Part shown: positions 25,595 to 35,118 of the stretch, piece after piece
Layout: the number at the start of each line of letters is the position of its first letter
Numbering within the stretch: the first letter of the stretch is position 1
DNA from: Candidatus Scalindua sediminis
GTDB lineage: Bacteria; Planctomycetota; Brocadiia; Brocadiales; Scalinduaceae
Reading direction: 5' to 3'
DNA: 64,000 bases
NCBI GenBank assembly: GCA_008636105.1
Contig: VSDH01000006.1
Location: forward strand, 55,338-119,337
Made by a program: the position numbers and the translations under genes
Notes under the pieces: model-generated
The model's database searches: none
The model's input: only the letters and a program-made list of their open reading frames with translations
Told to the model about the DNA's origin: nothing

Positions 25595-27325
25595 CTAATT
25601 TACATTTGTTTCTCTTATAAGCTCTTCTAAGGTAGTTAGACCATTGCTTGCGGCATTGAGCCCGGTTTCTAATAAGGTACGCATGCCATTTTTTCTGGCT
25701 GCTTTCTTTATTGTTTCAGTAGATGATTCTTCAATTATGAGGGAATTAATCTCGTCATTAGTTTCCATAATTTCAACGATTGCCATCCTTCCTCTGTAGC
25801 CAGTATTGTCACAATTACTACAGCCTTTCCCGATGTAAAAATGTCTGCCTTTTAATTCAGATTCAGGGATCTTAAGTTCACTAAAAATATCCTTCCCCGG
25901 CCGGTATTCCTCTTTACATTCGGGACATATCTTTCGCACTAATCTTTGACTGATTACGGCCAGGAGGGATGCTGTTATTAAATACGGTTTAAGACCCATA
26001 TTGAGTAATCTTGTTATCGCGGATGGAGCATCATTTGTGTGTAAAGTACTTAATACAAGGTGACCAGTTAGTGATGCTTGCACAGCGATTTCTAATGTTT
26101 CTAGATCTCTGATTTCACCGACCAGGATTTTATCCGGGTCTTGCCTTAACATAGCCCTCAGGCAGCTGGCAAATGTAACATCAATTTCAGGCTTGACTTG
26201 TATCTGCATGATACCATCAATATCATATTCAACAGGATCTTCAGCCGTAATAATCTTAATACCTGGTATATTTACATGACTAAGACATGCGTATAACGTT
26301 GTTGTTTTGCCTGAACCTGTAGGGCCTGTTACCAAGACAATTCCATTTGGTTTCTCCATCAATTTCTTGGCTATGTCCGTATCATCACGTGTCATACCCA
26401 ATAGGGTCAAATCAAGTGCAGTTGAGCCCTTGTCAAGTATCCTTAGGACAATGCTCTCTCCATATTTGGTAGGTAATGTTGAGACGCGGATATCAACAAC
26501 ATTTCCTCTTGTAGTTAGAAGTATACGACCGTCTTGCGGTAATCTTCTCTCTGCTATGTCCATACTTGCCATAACCTTGATTCTTGATACAATGCCTTTT
26601 ACAAAGGGGGCTGGTACAGGTATCTTTTCAAGCAGCACGCCATCAATTCTGCAGCGAACCCTGAATTCATTTTCGAAGGCTTCGAAGTGGACATCACTTG
26701 CCTTGTCTATAATTGCTTGTAAAAGTATTAGATTAACGAAAGTTTTTACCGGTGCTTCATTTGCCAATTCTTTAAGATGTTCTGTTTCTATTACCTCTGT
26801 CTCCCTGGTGTCTTTATCCGCGGCCCGAGAAGTATCATGCTGAAATTTATCCATGAGTTCCTTAACCGATTCGTGTTCACCGGGATAATATTTTTCTAGA
26901 GCATCAGCTACATCGGTTTTATCGACTAATACAGGTTTTATATTAAAGGGTAGTAAAAACCTGAGGTCGTCTATCTGCCCTATATTTAGAGCATATTCCT
27001 GTGTCAACGTAAGCGTAGAATCCTCGAAGGCTATCGGGATGACTCGATAAAGTTGGGCAATAGCAGGTGGAATCTTATTTAATACATCTGGTTTCAACTT
27101 GACTTTCGCGAGACTAACAATCTCCAGGCCTAGGTAATCACTTAAGGCCGTCATTATCAAGTCATTTGTAGTGTGACCAAGGTCTCTCAGTATATCTCCC
27201 AATGCCTTACCGTTTATTTTCTGCACATCAAATGCTTCTTTTAGCTGGCTTTCATTTACCAGTTTTCTCTCTAATAATATCTGCCCGAGTAATTTTCTTT
27301 GTATTTCCTTCTTTTTTATGATCAT
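25595..27325 (-). CDS. pilB: Type IV pilus/type II secretion assembly ATPase PilB/GspE, copy 1
   Basis: The 576-residue ATPase has an N-terminal MshEN-type domain (LLGQILLERKLVNESQLKEA, about residues 12-31). Then come the ATPase core with Walker A GPTGSGKTTTLYA near residue 334, the Asp box ITAEDPVEYDIDGI, Walker B LVGEIRDLETLEIA and the His box LTGHLVLSTLHTND. A zinc-type tetracysteine follows (CPECKEEY and CSNCDNTGY). It powers pilin polymerisation from the cytoplasmic face. It lies 12 bases downstream of a second ATPase of nearly equal length. Confidence 0.94.
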   Translation of the reverse strand: MIIKKKEIQRKLLGQILLERKLVNESQLKEAFDVQKINGKALGDILRDLGHTTNDLIMTALSDYLGLEIVSLAKVKLKPDVLNKIPPAIAQLYRVIPIAFEDSTLTLTQEYALNIGQIDDLRFLLPFNIKPVLVDKTDVADALEKYYPGEHESVKELMDKFQHDTSRAADKDTRETEVIETEHLKELANEAPVKTFVNLILLQAIIDKASDVHFEAFENEFRVRCRIDGVLLEKIPVPAPFVKGIVSRIKVMASMDIAERRLPQDGRILLTTRGNVVDIRVSTLPTKYGESIVLRILDKGSTALDLTLLGMTRDDTDIAKKLMEKPNGIVLVTGPTGSGKTTTLYACLSHVNIPGIKIITAEDPVEYDIDGIMQIQVKPEIDVTFASCLRAMLRQDPDKILVGEIRDLETLEIAVQASLTGHLVLSTLHTNDAPSAITRLLNMGLKPYLITASLLAVISQRLVRKICPECKEEYRPGKDIFSELKIPESELKGRHFYIGKGCSNCDNTGYRGRMAIVEIMETNDEINSLIIEESSTETIKKAARKNGMRTLLETGLNAASNGLTTLEELIRETNVN

Positions 27326-27337
27326 TTTGATATTTCC

Positions 27338-29041
27338 TTATTTCATAGATACCCTCATTACTTCTTCAAGGGTTGTAATTTGATTTTTGGCCAATCTTAA
27401 TCCGTCTTCCATTAATGTTGTCATTCCATTAAAATGTGCTATCTTCCTTAATTCATGTGTTGGTGCTTTCCTATGGATTGCTTCTTTCAATTCTGAACTT
27501 GTACACATAAACTCAAAGATTCCGGCCCTGCCGTAGTAACCTGTTTTGTTGCAATGCTCACATCCCGTGCCATGATAGAATTCAGCATTTTCTAAATCAC
27601 TAGTGTTAAATCCGGATACATTCGGGACATTTTCTCCATTTATCTGTGGAGTTTTACATTCCGGACATATAATTCTTACCAAACGCTGGGCTACTACTGC
27701 CTGAATGGATGAGGATATCAGGAATGGGCTTACTCCCATATTAGTAAGTCTTGTTATTGCAGAAGCCGCATCGTTTGTATGGAGTGTGCTCAGGACTAAA
27801 TGTCCCGTTAATGCTGCTGAAACTGCAATTTCAGCAGTTTCGATGTCACGGATTTCACCTATGACGATTATGTTAGGGTCTTGACGAAGTATAGAGCGAA
27901 GTATGTTGGGGAATGTCAAGCCAACCTTCTCGTTTACTTCACATTGATTAATCCCTGGAATATTATATTCTATGGGGTCCTCTACTGTGATTATCTTTTT
28001 TTCTAAGCTGTTAAATTCATTTAATGCAGCATAAAGTGTCGTGCTTTTACCACTACCAGTAGGACCTGTGACCAATACTATACCATTTGGCCTCTTTAAT
28101 ATGCTCTTAAAATTATTAAGGTCATGTTTAGAAAACCCGATGCTCTTCAGTTTTATTAGTGACGATGATTTTTCCAACAACCTCATTACAATACTCTCAC
28201 CACAAGTTGTAGGTATTGTGCTAACCCTGATGTCTATTGACTTTTCATCACCTTCTAAATTAATTCTGCCATCCTGGGGTTTCCTTTTTTCGGTAATATC
28301 TATATTTGAAAGTATCTTTATCCTGGAAATTAGTGCATCTTGTACGGTTTTTGTAATTGAATGCGTATCTTGGCATACACCATCAACCCTGTATCTTACA
28401 CGAACCTTGTTTGATAATGGTTCAATGTGAATGTCACTAGCTCGGACCTTAATAGCTTCATGAATAATATACGTGACGAGCTTAACAATTGGTGCTTCAT
28501 CCTCTTCAGCAACTGCTCCCCCAAATTCGTATGGTTTGTCAACTCCATAGGTTACTTCTTTAATTTCTTCGAATAAACCTTCGAATTGAATGTCATTTTC
28601 TTGTCCGTGATTATAATAATATTTCTTTATGGCTTCTTCAATATTATGTGATGTTGCTAGTACGTATTCTATATTTACATTGAGTTTAAAATGCAAATCT
28701 TCCAGTGTACTTATGTCAAGGGGATCACTTATTGCAACAGTGAGTGTTTTTTTTTGTTTTTCAACAGGAATGATATTATATTTTCTTACGACAGCTTTTG
28801 GAACAGTGTTTATGACATCATCCGGGATGGAGATGTCTAAGGGATTTACAACTTTAGAACCAAATTGTTCTGCAAGACCATTTATTATTTCTTCAGGGGT
28901 GGTAACTCCCAACCTTGTAATTGCCTCGCCCAATTTGAGCGACAGTTCCTTTTGCATGGCCAATGCCTTGTTCAACTGTGCTTCAGTTATGACTCCCCTT
29001 TTTTTGAGTATCTGCCCTAATGATGTTTTTGAAACATTCAT
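27338..29041 (-). CDS. pilB: Type IV pilus/type II secretion assembly ATPase PilB/GspE, copy 2
   Basis: From the ATG at 29041 the product has 567 residues. A GTG at 29068 would add nine, but AGAGG suits the ATG better. It has the MshEN start SLGQILKKRGVITEAQLNKA, Walker A GPTGSGKSTTLYAALNEF, ITVEDPIEYNIPGINQ, the Walker B region VIGEIRDIETAEIA, the His box LTGHLVLSTLHTND and a tetracysteine (CPECKTP and CEHCNKTGY). It is a diverged paralogue of the adjacent ATPase, not a recent duplicate. The pair may serve two modes of one machine or two fibres. No PilT-type retraction ATPase is present. Confidence 0.94.
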   Translation of the reverse strand: MNVSKTSLGQILKKRGVITEAQLNKALAMQKELSLKLGEAITRLGVTTPEEIINGLAEQFGSKVVNPLDISIPDDVINTVPKAVVRKYNIIPVEKQKKTLTVAISDPLDISTLEDLHFKLNVNIEYVLATSHNIEEAIKKYYYNHGQENDIQFEGLFEEIKEVTYGVDKPYEFGGAVAEEDEAPIVKLVTYIIHEAIKVRASDIHIEPLSNKVRVRYRVDGVCQDTHSITKTVQDALISRIKILSNIDITEKRKPQDGRINLEGDEKSIDIRVSTIPTTCGESIVMRLLEKSSSLIKLKSIGFSKHDLNNFKSILKRPNGIVLVTGPTGSGKSTTLYAALNEFNSLEKKIITVEDPIEYNIPGINQCEVNEKVGLTFPNILRSILRQDPNIIVIGEIRDIETAEIAVSAALTGHLVLSTLHTNDAASAITRLTNMGVSPFLISSSIQAVVAQRLVRIICPECKTPQINGENVPNVSGFNTSDLENAEFYHGTGCEHCNKTGYYGRAGIFEFMCTSSELKEAIHRKAPTHELRKIAHFNGMTTLMEDGLRLAKNQITTLEEVMRVSMK

Positions 29042-30039
29042 ATAGTTTGGCCTCTTTTTGTTCCCCACCCATTCTCAAAGTTTTGTGAAGCGTCTTTTAC
29101 TCCCAAAATTTGCCTCCAAAGTCCAGCCTTACTCTATGTTATGTAATTTACCAAAATCGCTGAGAAGCGCAATCCAAAAGTTAAATTGATAACGGGTATG
29201 CCAAGGCTTGGTTCCAAGTATAGATTAAGCATTAAAATATAGCAAAATTTGTACCCTTTGGTTTGAGCGCTACTCTCCAGAACGTAATGTACTGACAGGG
29301 TAATGGCATTTCAAGAATTCTTTAGAATAATGTCTTTATTGGCATGCCCATTTTTCTTAATTCGCATAGCCGTAAGTCCAAAACATACAGAAACTTATAA
29401 AGTTTATTTAACTGTGGAAATGGCAACCTAAAGGCTACTAACGTACTGTGATTACGGCACAAGTATGTGGGCATAAGGCACGATTTTACATATGGTTAAA
29501 TAAAAATGGGAAAAATTTGCTCTTTTATACCAATTTTATGCTTAGATTGTGTGGGATTTTTATACGTTTAGCGTTTCATTGTGGTACATTGTAGAAGGCT
29601 TGGTGTATAAACTGTCTATGTCTTACTTGTTCACCAGATAATCCATATGCAAATATAGAAGTGTTGGAAGGTCTCTTATTTTGCTTATTGCAGCCCATTT
29701 GTTTTCAGTAAATTATATTTTCATACTTCCTCGAGAGGGAAGAGATTATGGACACCAGAGACCCAGAAACGGCTGTATGTCCGCTGTTAGTTATATTGAA
29801 TTATTCAATAGCGAATTGATAAGTGAAAACTGATAGAGATGTGAAAAAGAGGATTCTAAATACGAGGCATGAAAGAGTATGAAGAGTATGAAGAGTATGT
29901 GACCAGGCGGGTACTCATTCTGGCGGGGAAGTCGGCAAAAATATTTATTGATTTTATTTTTATTTCCCATTAACATAGCGAACTCATGAAATCGGTAAAT
30001 TTTATGGAAGTCTAATGCGTTGATGTGGGAGTACGGTAA
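29042..30039. other. Long intergenic region between divergent genes
   Basis: About 1 kb separates the minus-strand pilus operon from fabI on the plus strand. It is AT-rich, with no credible reading frame. A 9-base unit (GAAGAGTAT) is repeated in tandem at 29871-29898, and a GC-rich fragment (CCAGGCGGG and GGCGGGGAAG) lies at 29903-29930. It should contain promoters for both sides, but I find no strong consensus by eye. Confidence 0.45.
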
Positions 30040-30807
30040 ATGATACTTCAAGGGAAAACGATACTCGTTGTTAATATTTCTGGCAAGCGTAGCACTGGTT
30101 GGGCAATAGCAAGATCTCTTGCAAAACAGGGTGCAAAGATAGCATATACTTATCAGAATGAGAGGTTTGGTAGTGAAGTTAGACAACTATTCGAACCTCT
30201 GGATGCAATTGATGTGGGTGAGTGCGACGTCGCTTCTGATGACGATATAGATAAACTATTTAAACGATTAGGTGACGGAGTTAGTATTATTAATGGGCTG
30301 ATACACACCCCAGCGTTTGCTAAACAGGAGGATTTGTCTGGGAATTTTGTAAATACATCACGGGATGGATTTAAACTTGCTCTGGATATAAGTTGCTTTT
30401 CTTTAATAGCGCTATGCAAACGTGCACTTCCATTTATGGAAGCGCATGGTGGAGCAGTAATAGCACTTACGTATATCGGCGGCGAAAAGGCTGTTAAGAA
30501 TTATAATGTAATGGGGGTTGCCAAATCGGCGCTTGAATCAAGCATTCGATATTTAGCAGCCGACCTTGGGTCAAAAAATATTCGTGTTAATGCAATCTCG
30601 GCTGGTCCGATGCGAACACTGGCGGCAAGGGGTTTAAAGGATTTTATGGTTATGTATGAGCTTATAAAGGAGAAGGCACCATTGAAACGTAACATTGATC
30701 CGAGGGAGGTAGGTGATACGGCTTCTTTTCTGTGCAGTGATATGGCAAGTGGAATTACCGGGGAAATTATCCATGTCGACTCAGGATATCATATGATCGG
30801 CATATGA
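30040..30807 (+). CDS. fabI: Enoyl-[acyl-carrier-protein] reductase (NADH), FabI type
   Basis: The 255-residue short-chain dehydrogenase has the FabI arrangement. The N-terminal nucleotide region is ILVVNISGKRSTGWAIARSLAKQGAKIAYTY, and the catalytic Tyr-x6-Lys occurs within NYNVMGVAKSALESSIRYLA. AISAGPMRTLAARGLKDF and FLCSDMASGITGEIIHVDSGYH follow. It reduces enoyl-ACP in the last step of fatty acid elongation and would be the target of triclosan-like inhibitors. The stop is 8 bases from that of the convergent radC. Confidence 0.93.
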   Translation: MILQGKTILVVNISGKRSTGWAIARSLAKQGAKIAYTYQNERFGSEVRQLFEPLDAIDVGECDVASDDDIDKLFKRLGDGVSIINGLIHTPAFAKQEDLSGNFVNTSRDGFKLALDISCFSLIALCKRALPFMEAHGGAVIALTYIGGEKAVKNYNVMGVAKSALESSIRYLAADLGSKNIRVNAISAGPMRTLAARGLKDFMVMYELIKEKAPLKRNIDPREVGDTASFLCSDMASGITGEIIHVDSGYHMIGI

Positions 30808-30815
30808 ATCTAAAT

Positions 30816-31583
30816 TTATTTCCTCATATCGAAATTTGTATTGTAACGCTTTATCAACCCCTCATCCGCAAAACTGAAGTATTTTTCCTCACCAATTATG
30901 ATGTGATCTAGCACATTTATCCTCATAATCCTACCAGCAAAGACAAGTTCTTCAGTAATTTCCTTATCTTCATTACTTGGCTTGGGTTCGCCAGACGGAT
31001 GGTTGTGTGCAAATATCATTGCTGCAGCTCCAAACTTATTTGCCAGATTGATAATCTCTCTTATATATACATTACTCATGGTTACAGTACCTTCATGAGC
31101 CGTTACAATATCTATAACTTGATTTTGGCTATTGAGGAGTATTACTTTAAAGGTCTCTCTTTTCAAATCTCTCATCTTTGGAAGAAGCATATCATATACC
31201 TTTTTTGATGATGAAGCTGCACCTTCTAGTTTTTTCGGTTCCTCAAGTATCCTTTTTCCCAATTCTATAGATGCCTTAATCTGTGAGATTTTTGCATCAC
31301 TTAAACCTTTAATACTGTACAAATCTTTTGGCTCCAGTTTATCCAGACCTCTCAAGCCCTTCGTCTCTCTAATTATTTGTCTCGCCAGATCAACAGCGCT
31401 TTTCCCTTTTACCCCAACGCGTAGTAATATTGCAAGCAACTCAGCATTTGTTAGGGTATGCGGACCGGATTTTAATAATCTCTCTCTCGGCCTCTCTTCT
31501 TCAGGCCAGTTACTTATCGAGTCTTCGTAGATTTTTCCTTTGGACTTCCCCTTCACGATATTTAAAGATTTCAACAACAACAA
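30816..31583 (-). CDS. radC: RadC family JAB-domain protein
   Basis: This 255-residue protein starts with the RadC N-terminal helix-hairpin-helix region (NWPEEERPRERLLKSGPHTLTNAELLAILLRVG). The JAMM/MPN+ metal motif HNHPSGEPKPSNED, with the upstream glutamate of AHEGTVTMSNVY, forms the C-terminal domain. The family is conserved and was once linked to DNA repair, but its biochemical role is unsettled. The start is a TTG at 31583 without a strong ribosome binding site, and a GTG at 31556 is an alternative. It follows the PHP gene by 28 bases and is probably co-transcribed. Confidence 0.9.
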   Translation of the reverse strand: MLLLKSLNIVKGKSKGKIYEDSISNWPEEERPRERLLKSGPHTLTNAELLAILLRVGVKGKSAVDLARQIIRETKGLRGLDKLEPKDLYSIKGLSDAKISQIKASIELGKRILEEPKKLEGAASSSKKVYDMLLPKMRDLKRETFKVILLNSQNQVIDIVTAHEGTVTMSNVYIREIINLANKFGAAAMIFAHNHPSGEPKPSNEDKEITEELVFAGRIMRINVLDHIIIGEEKYFSFADEGLIKRYNTNFDMRK

Positions 31584-31611
31584 TGCCAGGATTGAATTTT
31601 ATATATTCAGG

Positions 31612-32658
31612 TTATCTGACATAAATCGGGTTTGTGAATACCCATGGCCTGTTTTCTATGTATGCTTCTACCCTGTATACGCCTTTTTCAGTACTTGAAG
31701 TTTCCAGGAAGGTGCCTTTAATTTCCCTATGTATTTTCCCGTTTCTCAGGAGTTTTATTGTAGCTGGATGAGGGGATTTAATACAAAAGCCAATCTCATT
31801 CTCAATGTTAAAGACTTCATCGCCCATGTGATACATCCTGTCTCCCGAATTAGCAACGAACATGAAGCCCGTAGCATCTGCCAGCAAATCAAATGAAATG
31901 TAACACATGCCTTCTTTATGTGCCTTGTAAATAGATTGAATTGCTTCATCAGATTTACTCAATTCTCCATCAATAAGAACATGGGTGCGAATTGTCTTAA
32001 AGAGTTCTTTATAGGTGAATATTGGTTTTCTAACAAAAGGGATTCTTCTTAAATGCGCGTCAAGACCTGAGATTCCAACTACCTTTCTTTTCTGTCCCAA
32101 TCGATCCCATAAAGATAACAATTTTGGATCAGGCCCCTTTATTTGTCGATTTGGATATTTGTAAAAATGCCAGAGGTTTGACAGTTTCAGGTCATGAATC
32201 CAATCATGTAAGTAAGACCAAATTTCAATACCTGTGAAACCATTATGTTCCCAGTCATTCCATGCCTCAAGATTTATATTAAATGTTATTTTCCTTTTAC
32301 CTAATGGATGTACAATAAATGCAGTACCACCATTACTGGTAACATCATCAAGACATTCTTTAGACGTCATGTGCCTGTACTTTCTTAGATCAACATTCCC
32401 ATTACCAGCTAACGGCTGTGTATTAAGGGCTAAGAAATGTCCTGCACGCCTGGGTGATACCTCCATGCCAACGATTACCAGTAGGTCACCATGCCACCCC
32501 TCCCATCCATCATGCTTGGGTGAAAAAGTATTGTGGTCTGAAAGTATCACAAAGTCAAGGTCAGCATCTTGTGCGCTGGTTATTACGTCTGGAATTTGAA
32601 TCGTTCCATCAGAATACTTGGTGTGAATGTGACAGGCCCCTTTATAGTCTTTTAGCAT
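31612..32658 (-). CDS. PHP-domain metal-dependent phosphoesterase-like protein
   Basis: The 348-residue protein has the PHP motifs CHIHTKYSDGTI (HxH) at residues 9-20, ILSDHNTFSP near residue 38 and GMEVSPRRAGHFLAL near residue 64. Conserved histidines follow in FIVHPLGKRK and SGLDAHLRRIPF. Such proteins hydrolyse phosphate esters using two or three metals. The substrate is not predictable. The C-terminal 100 residues (DATGFMFVANSGDRMYHMGDEVF to the end) look like a beta-sandwich. There is no signal peptide. It is followed by radC on the same strand. Confidence 0.8.
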   Translation of the reverse strand: MLKDYKGACHIHTKYSDGTIQIPDVITSAQDADLDFVILSDHNTFSPKHDGWEGWHGDLLVIVGMEVSPRRAGHFLALNTQPLAGNGNVDLRKYRHMTSKECLDDVTSNGGTAFIVHPLGKRKITFNINLEAWNDWEHNGFTGIEIWSYLHDWIHDLKLSNLWHFYKYPNRQIKGPDPKLLSLWDRLGQKRKVVGISGLDAHLRRIPFVRKPIFTYKELFKTIRTHVLIDGELSKSDEAIQSIYKAHKEGMCYISFDLLADATGFMFVANSGDRMYHMGDEVFNIENEIGFCIKSPHPATIKLLRNGKIHREIKGTFLETSSTEKGVYRVEAYIENRPWVFTNPIYVR

Positions 32659-32899
32659 GGGTATGCGTCCTTTTCAGATAGTTTACGTCCGAAAGCAGCA
32701 AGACATTATTTATAACGTTTACCTTATATCAAACGTGTAAATAAAACAAGTCTTTGTATTTTTAAAAGTCAGTTTGTGTGCAAACAAATTTTATTTTGTA
32801 AGACTATGTTCTATTTTTCGGTATAAAAGACCGTTTTTTTAGCGATTTTACCGTATTTATATTGTAAACACGTGCAAGCTCCAAAAGTTTTAAATTTCA

Positions 32900-33946
32900 T
32901 CATCTGATATTTTTAAGCATTTCAGCAAAGGCCTCTATCCTGGTCCTCATAGAACCACTTAGCTGGCCGGGACGATCGCAATCTAGTGTTAAGATTGGGA
33001 TATCAATGTACTTGCGAATAAGTCTGTCATAAATCTGTCTGTGACAAAAACTCTGAACATAGTGAATAATGCCATCAATTTTCCTTTTCTCGAGCTCCTT
33101 TTTTATATCGTCAATATGGTAGAGGATGTCAAAGGGGTATGTGTAACGAATATATTGATCTGTTAGTGTATGTGTTTTGTATGGCATACTGAATTGCCTC
33201 TGAACTTCATTGAAGACAACATGTACACCAAGTCCATCCAAGAATGAATACAGATCACTACATATTGGAGGCACTCCAATGTATCCTAACCTTGTTTCAT
33301 AGTCAAGTCTTGGACGGGCCTTTACCTCCTCAAGAAATTCAATAGCTTTTTTCTCAAAAAAGCCATAATCACCCATTAAGTCACTTGTGGAAACATTCCA
33401 AATATGATTTTCCTCACCCGTAACCTTGTTATCTTCCCATGTCAAACGGTCAATCTCGTGTACGGTTTTTCTTACTTTATCTAAAGTAAGCTTCATATGA
33501 TGCGCTTTGTCCAAATTTATTTCTAAGATTTTTGCGAGAGAAACTAATTGTTTGTGAAGGAAATCCTTATCTCTATCATGAGGATATGAGAAAGGTATAA
33601 CATCAATACCTTCAGTTTGAAAAAACTCGAGTAAGGCATGATTATTACTGCAATCTCCCTGGATAACGCCTATGATTTTCTTTATGCCCGTTTTTTTAGT
33701 CGCTGCATAAATACCCTTTACCCATGCACATGTATTTCTTGGTAAGCCCTTAAGTTCTGCATAATCAACAAGGGCATCAGGCCCATCATTACAAATAAAG
33801 ATATTATTCAAATCAATTGGTGTATAGCCTGCTGCATAAACAATTTCGATGGGTATAGTGGTCGTAATTCCTATGGCCTTATCAACTGATATTCGATAAG
33901 ACATAGGAAATGACATGCCAACATTAACTAAATTTGTAGAGTTCAT
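32900..33946 (-). CDS. 2-hydroxyacyl-CoA dehydratase D-component family protein (HgdB/FldC-like)
   Basis: The 348-residue protein matches the 2-hydroxyglutaryl-CoA dehydratase subunit family. IPIEIVYAAGYTPIDLNNIF is near the N-terminus, and candidate iron-sulfur cysteines lie in IFICNDGPD, RNTCAWVKG, IQGDCSNNH and VQSFCHRQIYD. LDCDRPGQLSGSMRTRIEAF is the C-terminal signature. Members form one half of an oxygen-sensitive dehydratase, or act in benzoyl-CoA reductase-like complexes, and need an ATP-driven activator. Neither a partner subunit nor an activator is adjacent. It may be one of the orphan members whose substrate is unknown. Confidence 0.8.
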   Translation of the reverse strand: MNSTNLVNVGMSFPMSYRISVDKAIGITTTIPIEIVYAAGYTPIDLNNIFICNDGPDALVDYAELKGLPRNTCAWVKGIYAATKKTGIKKIIGVIQGDCSNNHALLEFFQTEGIDVIPFSYPHDRDKDFLHKQLVSLAKILEINLDKAHHMKLTLDKVRKTVHEIDRLTWEDNKVTGEENHIWNVSTSDLMGDYGFFEKKAIEFLEEVKARPRLDYETRLGYIGVPPICSDLYSFLDGLGVHVVFNEVQRQFSMPYKTHTLTDQYIRYTYPFDILYHIDDIKKELEKRKIDGIIHYVQSFCHRQIYDRLIRKYIDIPILTLDCDRPGQLSGSMRTRIEAFAEMLKNIR

Positions 33947-34339
33947 ATCAAATTAAGTTTTTTTAATTTACTCAATACTACACGGAGAAAAACACTCCTC
34001 GTTATTGTTGTGGTGCAGGTTACAATCCGATTTGGACGGAAGCTGAAACAACCGCTTATATCAAAAATTAGTTCAAAAAGCAATATCTTTGAAATTTACC
34101 ACAACCATTTGAAAACTAAGGTAAATGGTAAGTGTGTAGATAAATGGATGAATAAAAGCTGAGAGGCAACATCAAGCTATAGGTATGAGTTTGTGGTAAC
34201 GTAAAACGTTACAAATATGGAATCTTCCGTCAGAGAAGACAAGGGTGAATAATGCTTGGAGTTTTATTCGCAGGCAGACGATTCATTTTATCCTGATTTA
34301 TTGATTGAAGAATAGTTATATTTCATTATTGCTTTTTCT
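33947..34339. other. Intergenic region, nothing recognised
   Basis: About 390 AT-rich bases lie between two minus-strand genes. I see no reading frame, RNA gene or strong palindrome. Confidence 0.4.
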
Positions 34340-34774
34340 CTATTGTATTGAAAGTTTAACTTCATTAATCAATTTTTGAACTTTTTCACGGAGCTTAGGA
34401 TTTTTGTTCATTTGTGTCGCAATCCTGGTATAGTCCTCCACACTTAAACCGTGTCTTTTAACGATCTTCTTAGTTTCATTATAGTTAGTCTTGCTACCAG
34501 CTCTGTTCATGTATGATTGGACTTCAACAAATGCCTTTGCATAGGCCAACAATTTCTGATTGTTTATTTCAGCTTTTGTTTCGTCCTTACCTCCGTATTT
34601 CTGCTCCCTTAAGTCATATCTTTTCGAATCTGATCTTTCGGCAAGGCGTTCCGATTCCCAACCCGATTCTGGGGTGGATGTTTTAGAAGGTGTTACTGAT
34701 TCTGGTGATCTGATTAACTTTATAGATAATACAATAGCAATAACAATTATTAATATAATTATAAATTTCTTCAT
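34340..34774 (-). CDS. DUF4168-like membrane-anchored protein
   Basis: The 144-residue protein has an N-terminal hydrophobic helix (residues 4-21, FIIILIIVIAIVLSIKLI). It also has a polar Ser/Thr/Glu-rich linker and a helical C-terminal domain. The latter has the DUF4168 pattern AYAKAFVEVQSYMNRAG, then KKIVKRHGLSVEDYTRIATQMNKNPKLREKVQKL. Such proteins are periplasmic, tethered to the inner membrane, with no known activity. It stands alone. Confidence 0.75.
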   Translation of the reverse strand: MKKFIIILIIVIAIVLSIKLIRSPESVTPSKTSTPESGWESERLAERSDSKRYDLREQKYGGKDETKAEINNQKLLAYAKAFVEVQSYMNRAGSKTNYNETKKIVKRHGLSVEDYTRIATQMNKNPKLREKVQKLINEVKLSIQ

Positions 34775-34945
34775 GTTTTTATTTAGATTAGGAGTACACC
34801 CTCTTTTAAAGTTTGCAGGATTGTTTCTTTCCCTTACTCATCCAAAAAACTAGCTGTTTTTTGAGCAAGTTAAGCTGGTTGGGTTATTACATCAGCGCTT
34901 GATAATGTTGTCAAGCGAAAACGCCTATGACCTTAAATCTTGATA

Positions 34946-34974
34946 TTGACATAGGTTTTGTGCTTTGTTATAAA
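34946..34974 (+). promoter_or_regulatory. Sigma-70-type promoter
   Basis: TTGACA (34946-34951), a 17-base spacer and TATAAA (34969-34974) form a near-consensus promoter about 145 bases upstream of the acyl-CoA synthetase. The GC-rich repeat 34981-35083 lies in its leader, so the transcript would begin with a stable fold. Confidence 0.6.
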
Positions 34975-34980
34975 TTAGTT

Positions 34981-35083
34981 CCTCCCCGCCAGAAAGACAT
35001 TGCCTGCCCGAACTGGTACCTGTCCGAACGGCGGAGCCGGGCGGGCAGGCGGGGACGTGGTCAGGCGTGTGGCCGGGCGGGTA
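34981..35083. repeat. GC-rich palindromic repeat in a 5' leader
   Basis: CCTCCCCGCC and GCCTGCCCG on the left are mirrored by CGGGCAGGCGGGG at 35042-35054. GGCCGGGCGGG ends the block. It belongs to the dispersed GC-rich family seen at 20738, 25488 and 52060. Confidence 0.65.
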
Positions 35084-35118
35084 AATAACTGCTATTGATA
35101 AGTTATGGGAACTGCATT

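Noticed and set aside
26307..26843. 178-residue plus-strand frame
   Set aside because: Shadow of the pilB ATPase domain.
29410..29490. Possible riboswitch-like stretch with GGCAACC and GGCAC motifs
   Set aside because: It does not match the c-di-GMP or cobalamin consensus closely, and no suitable gene follows in the right orientation.
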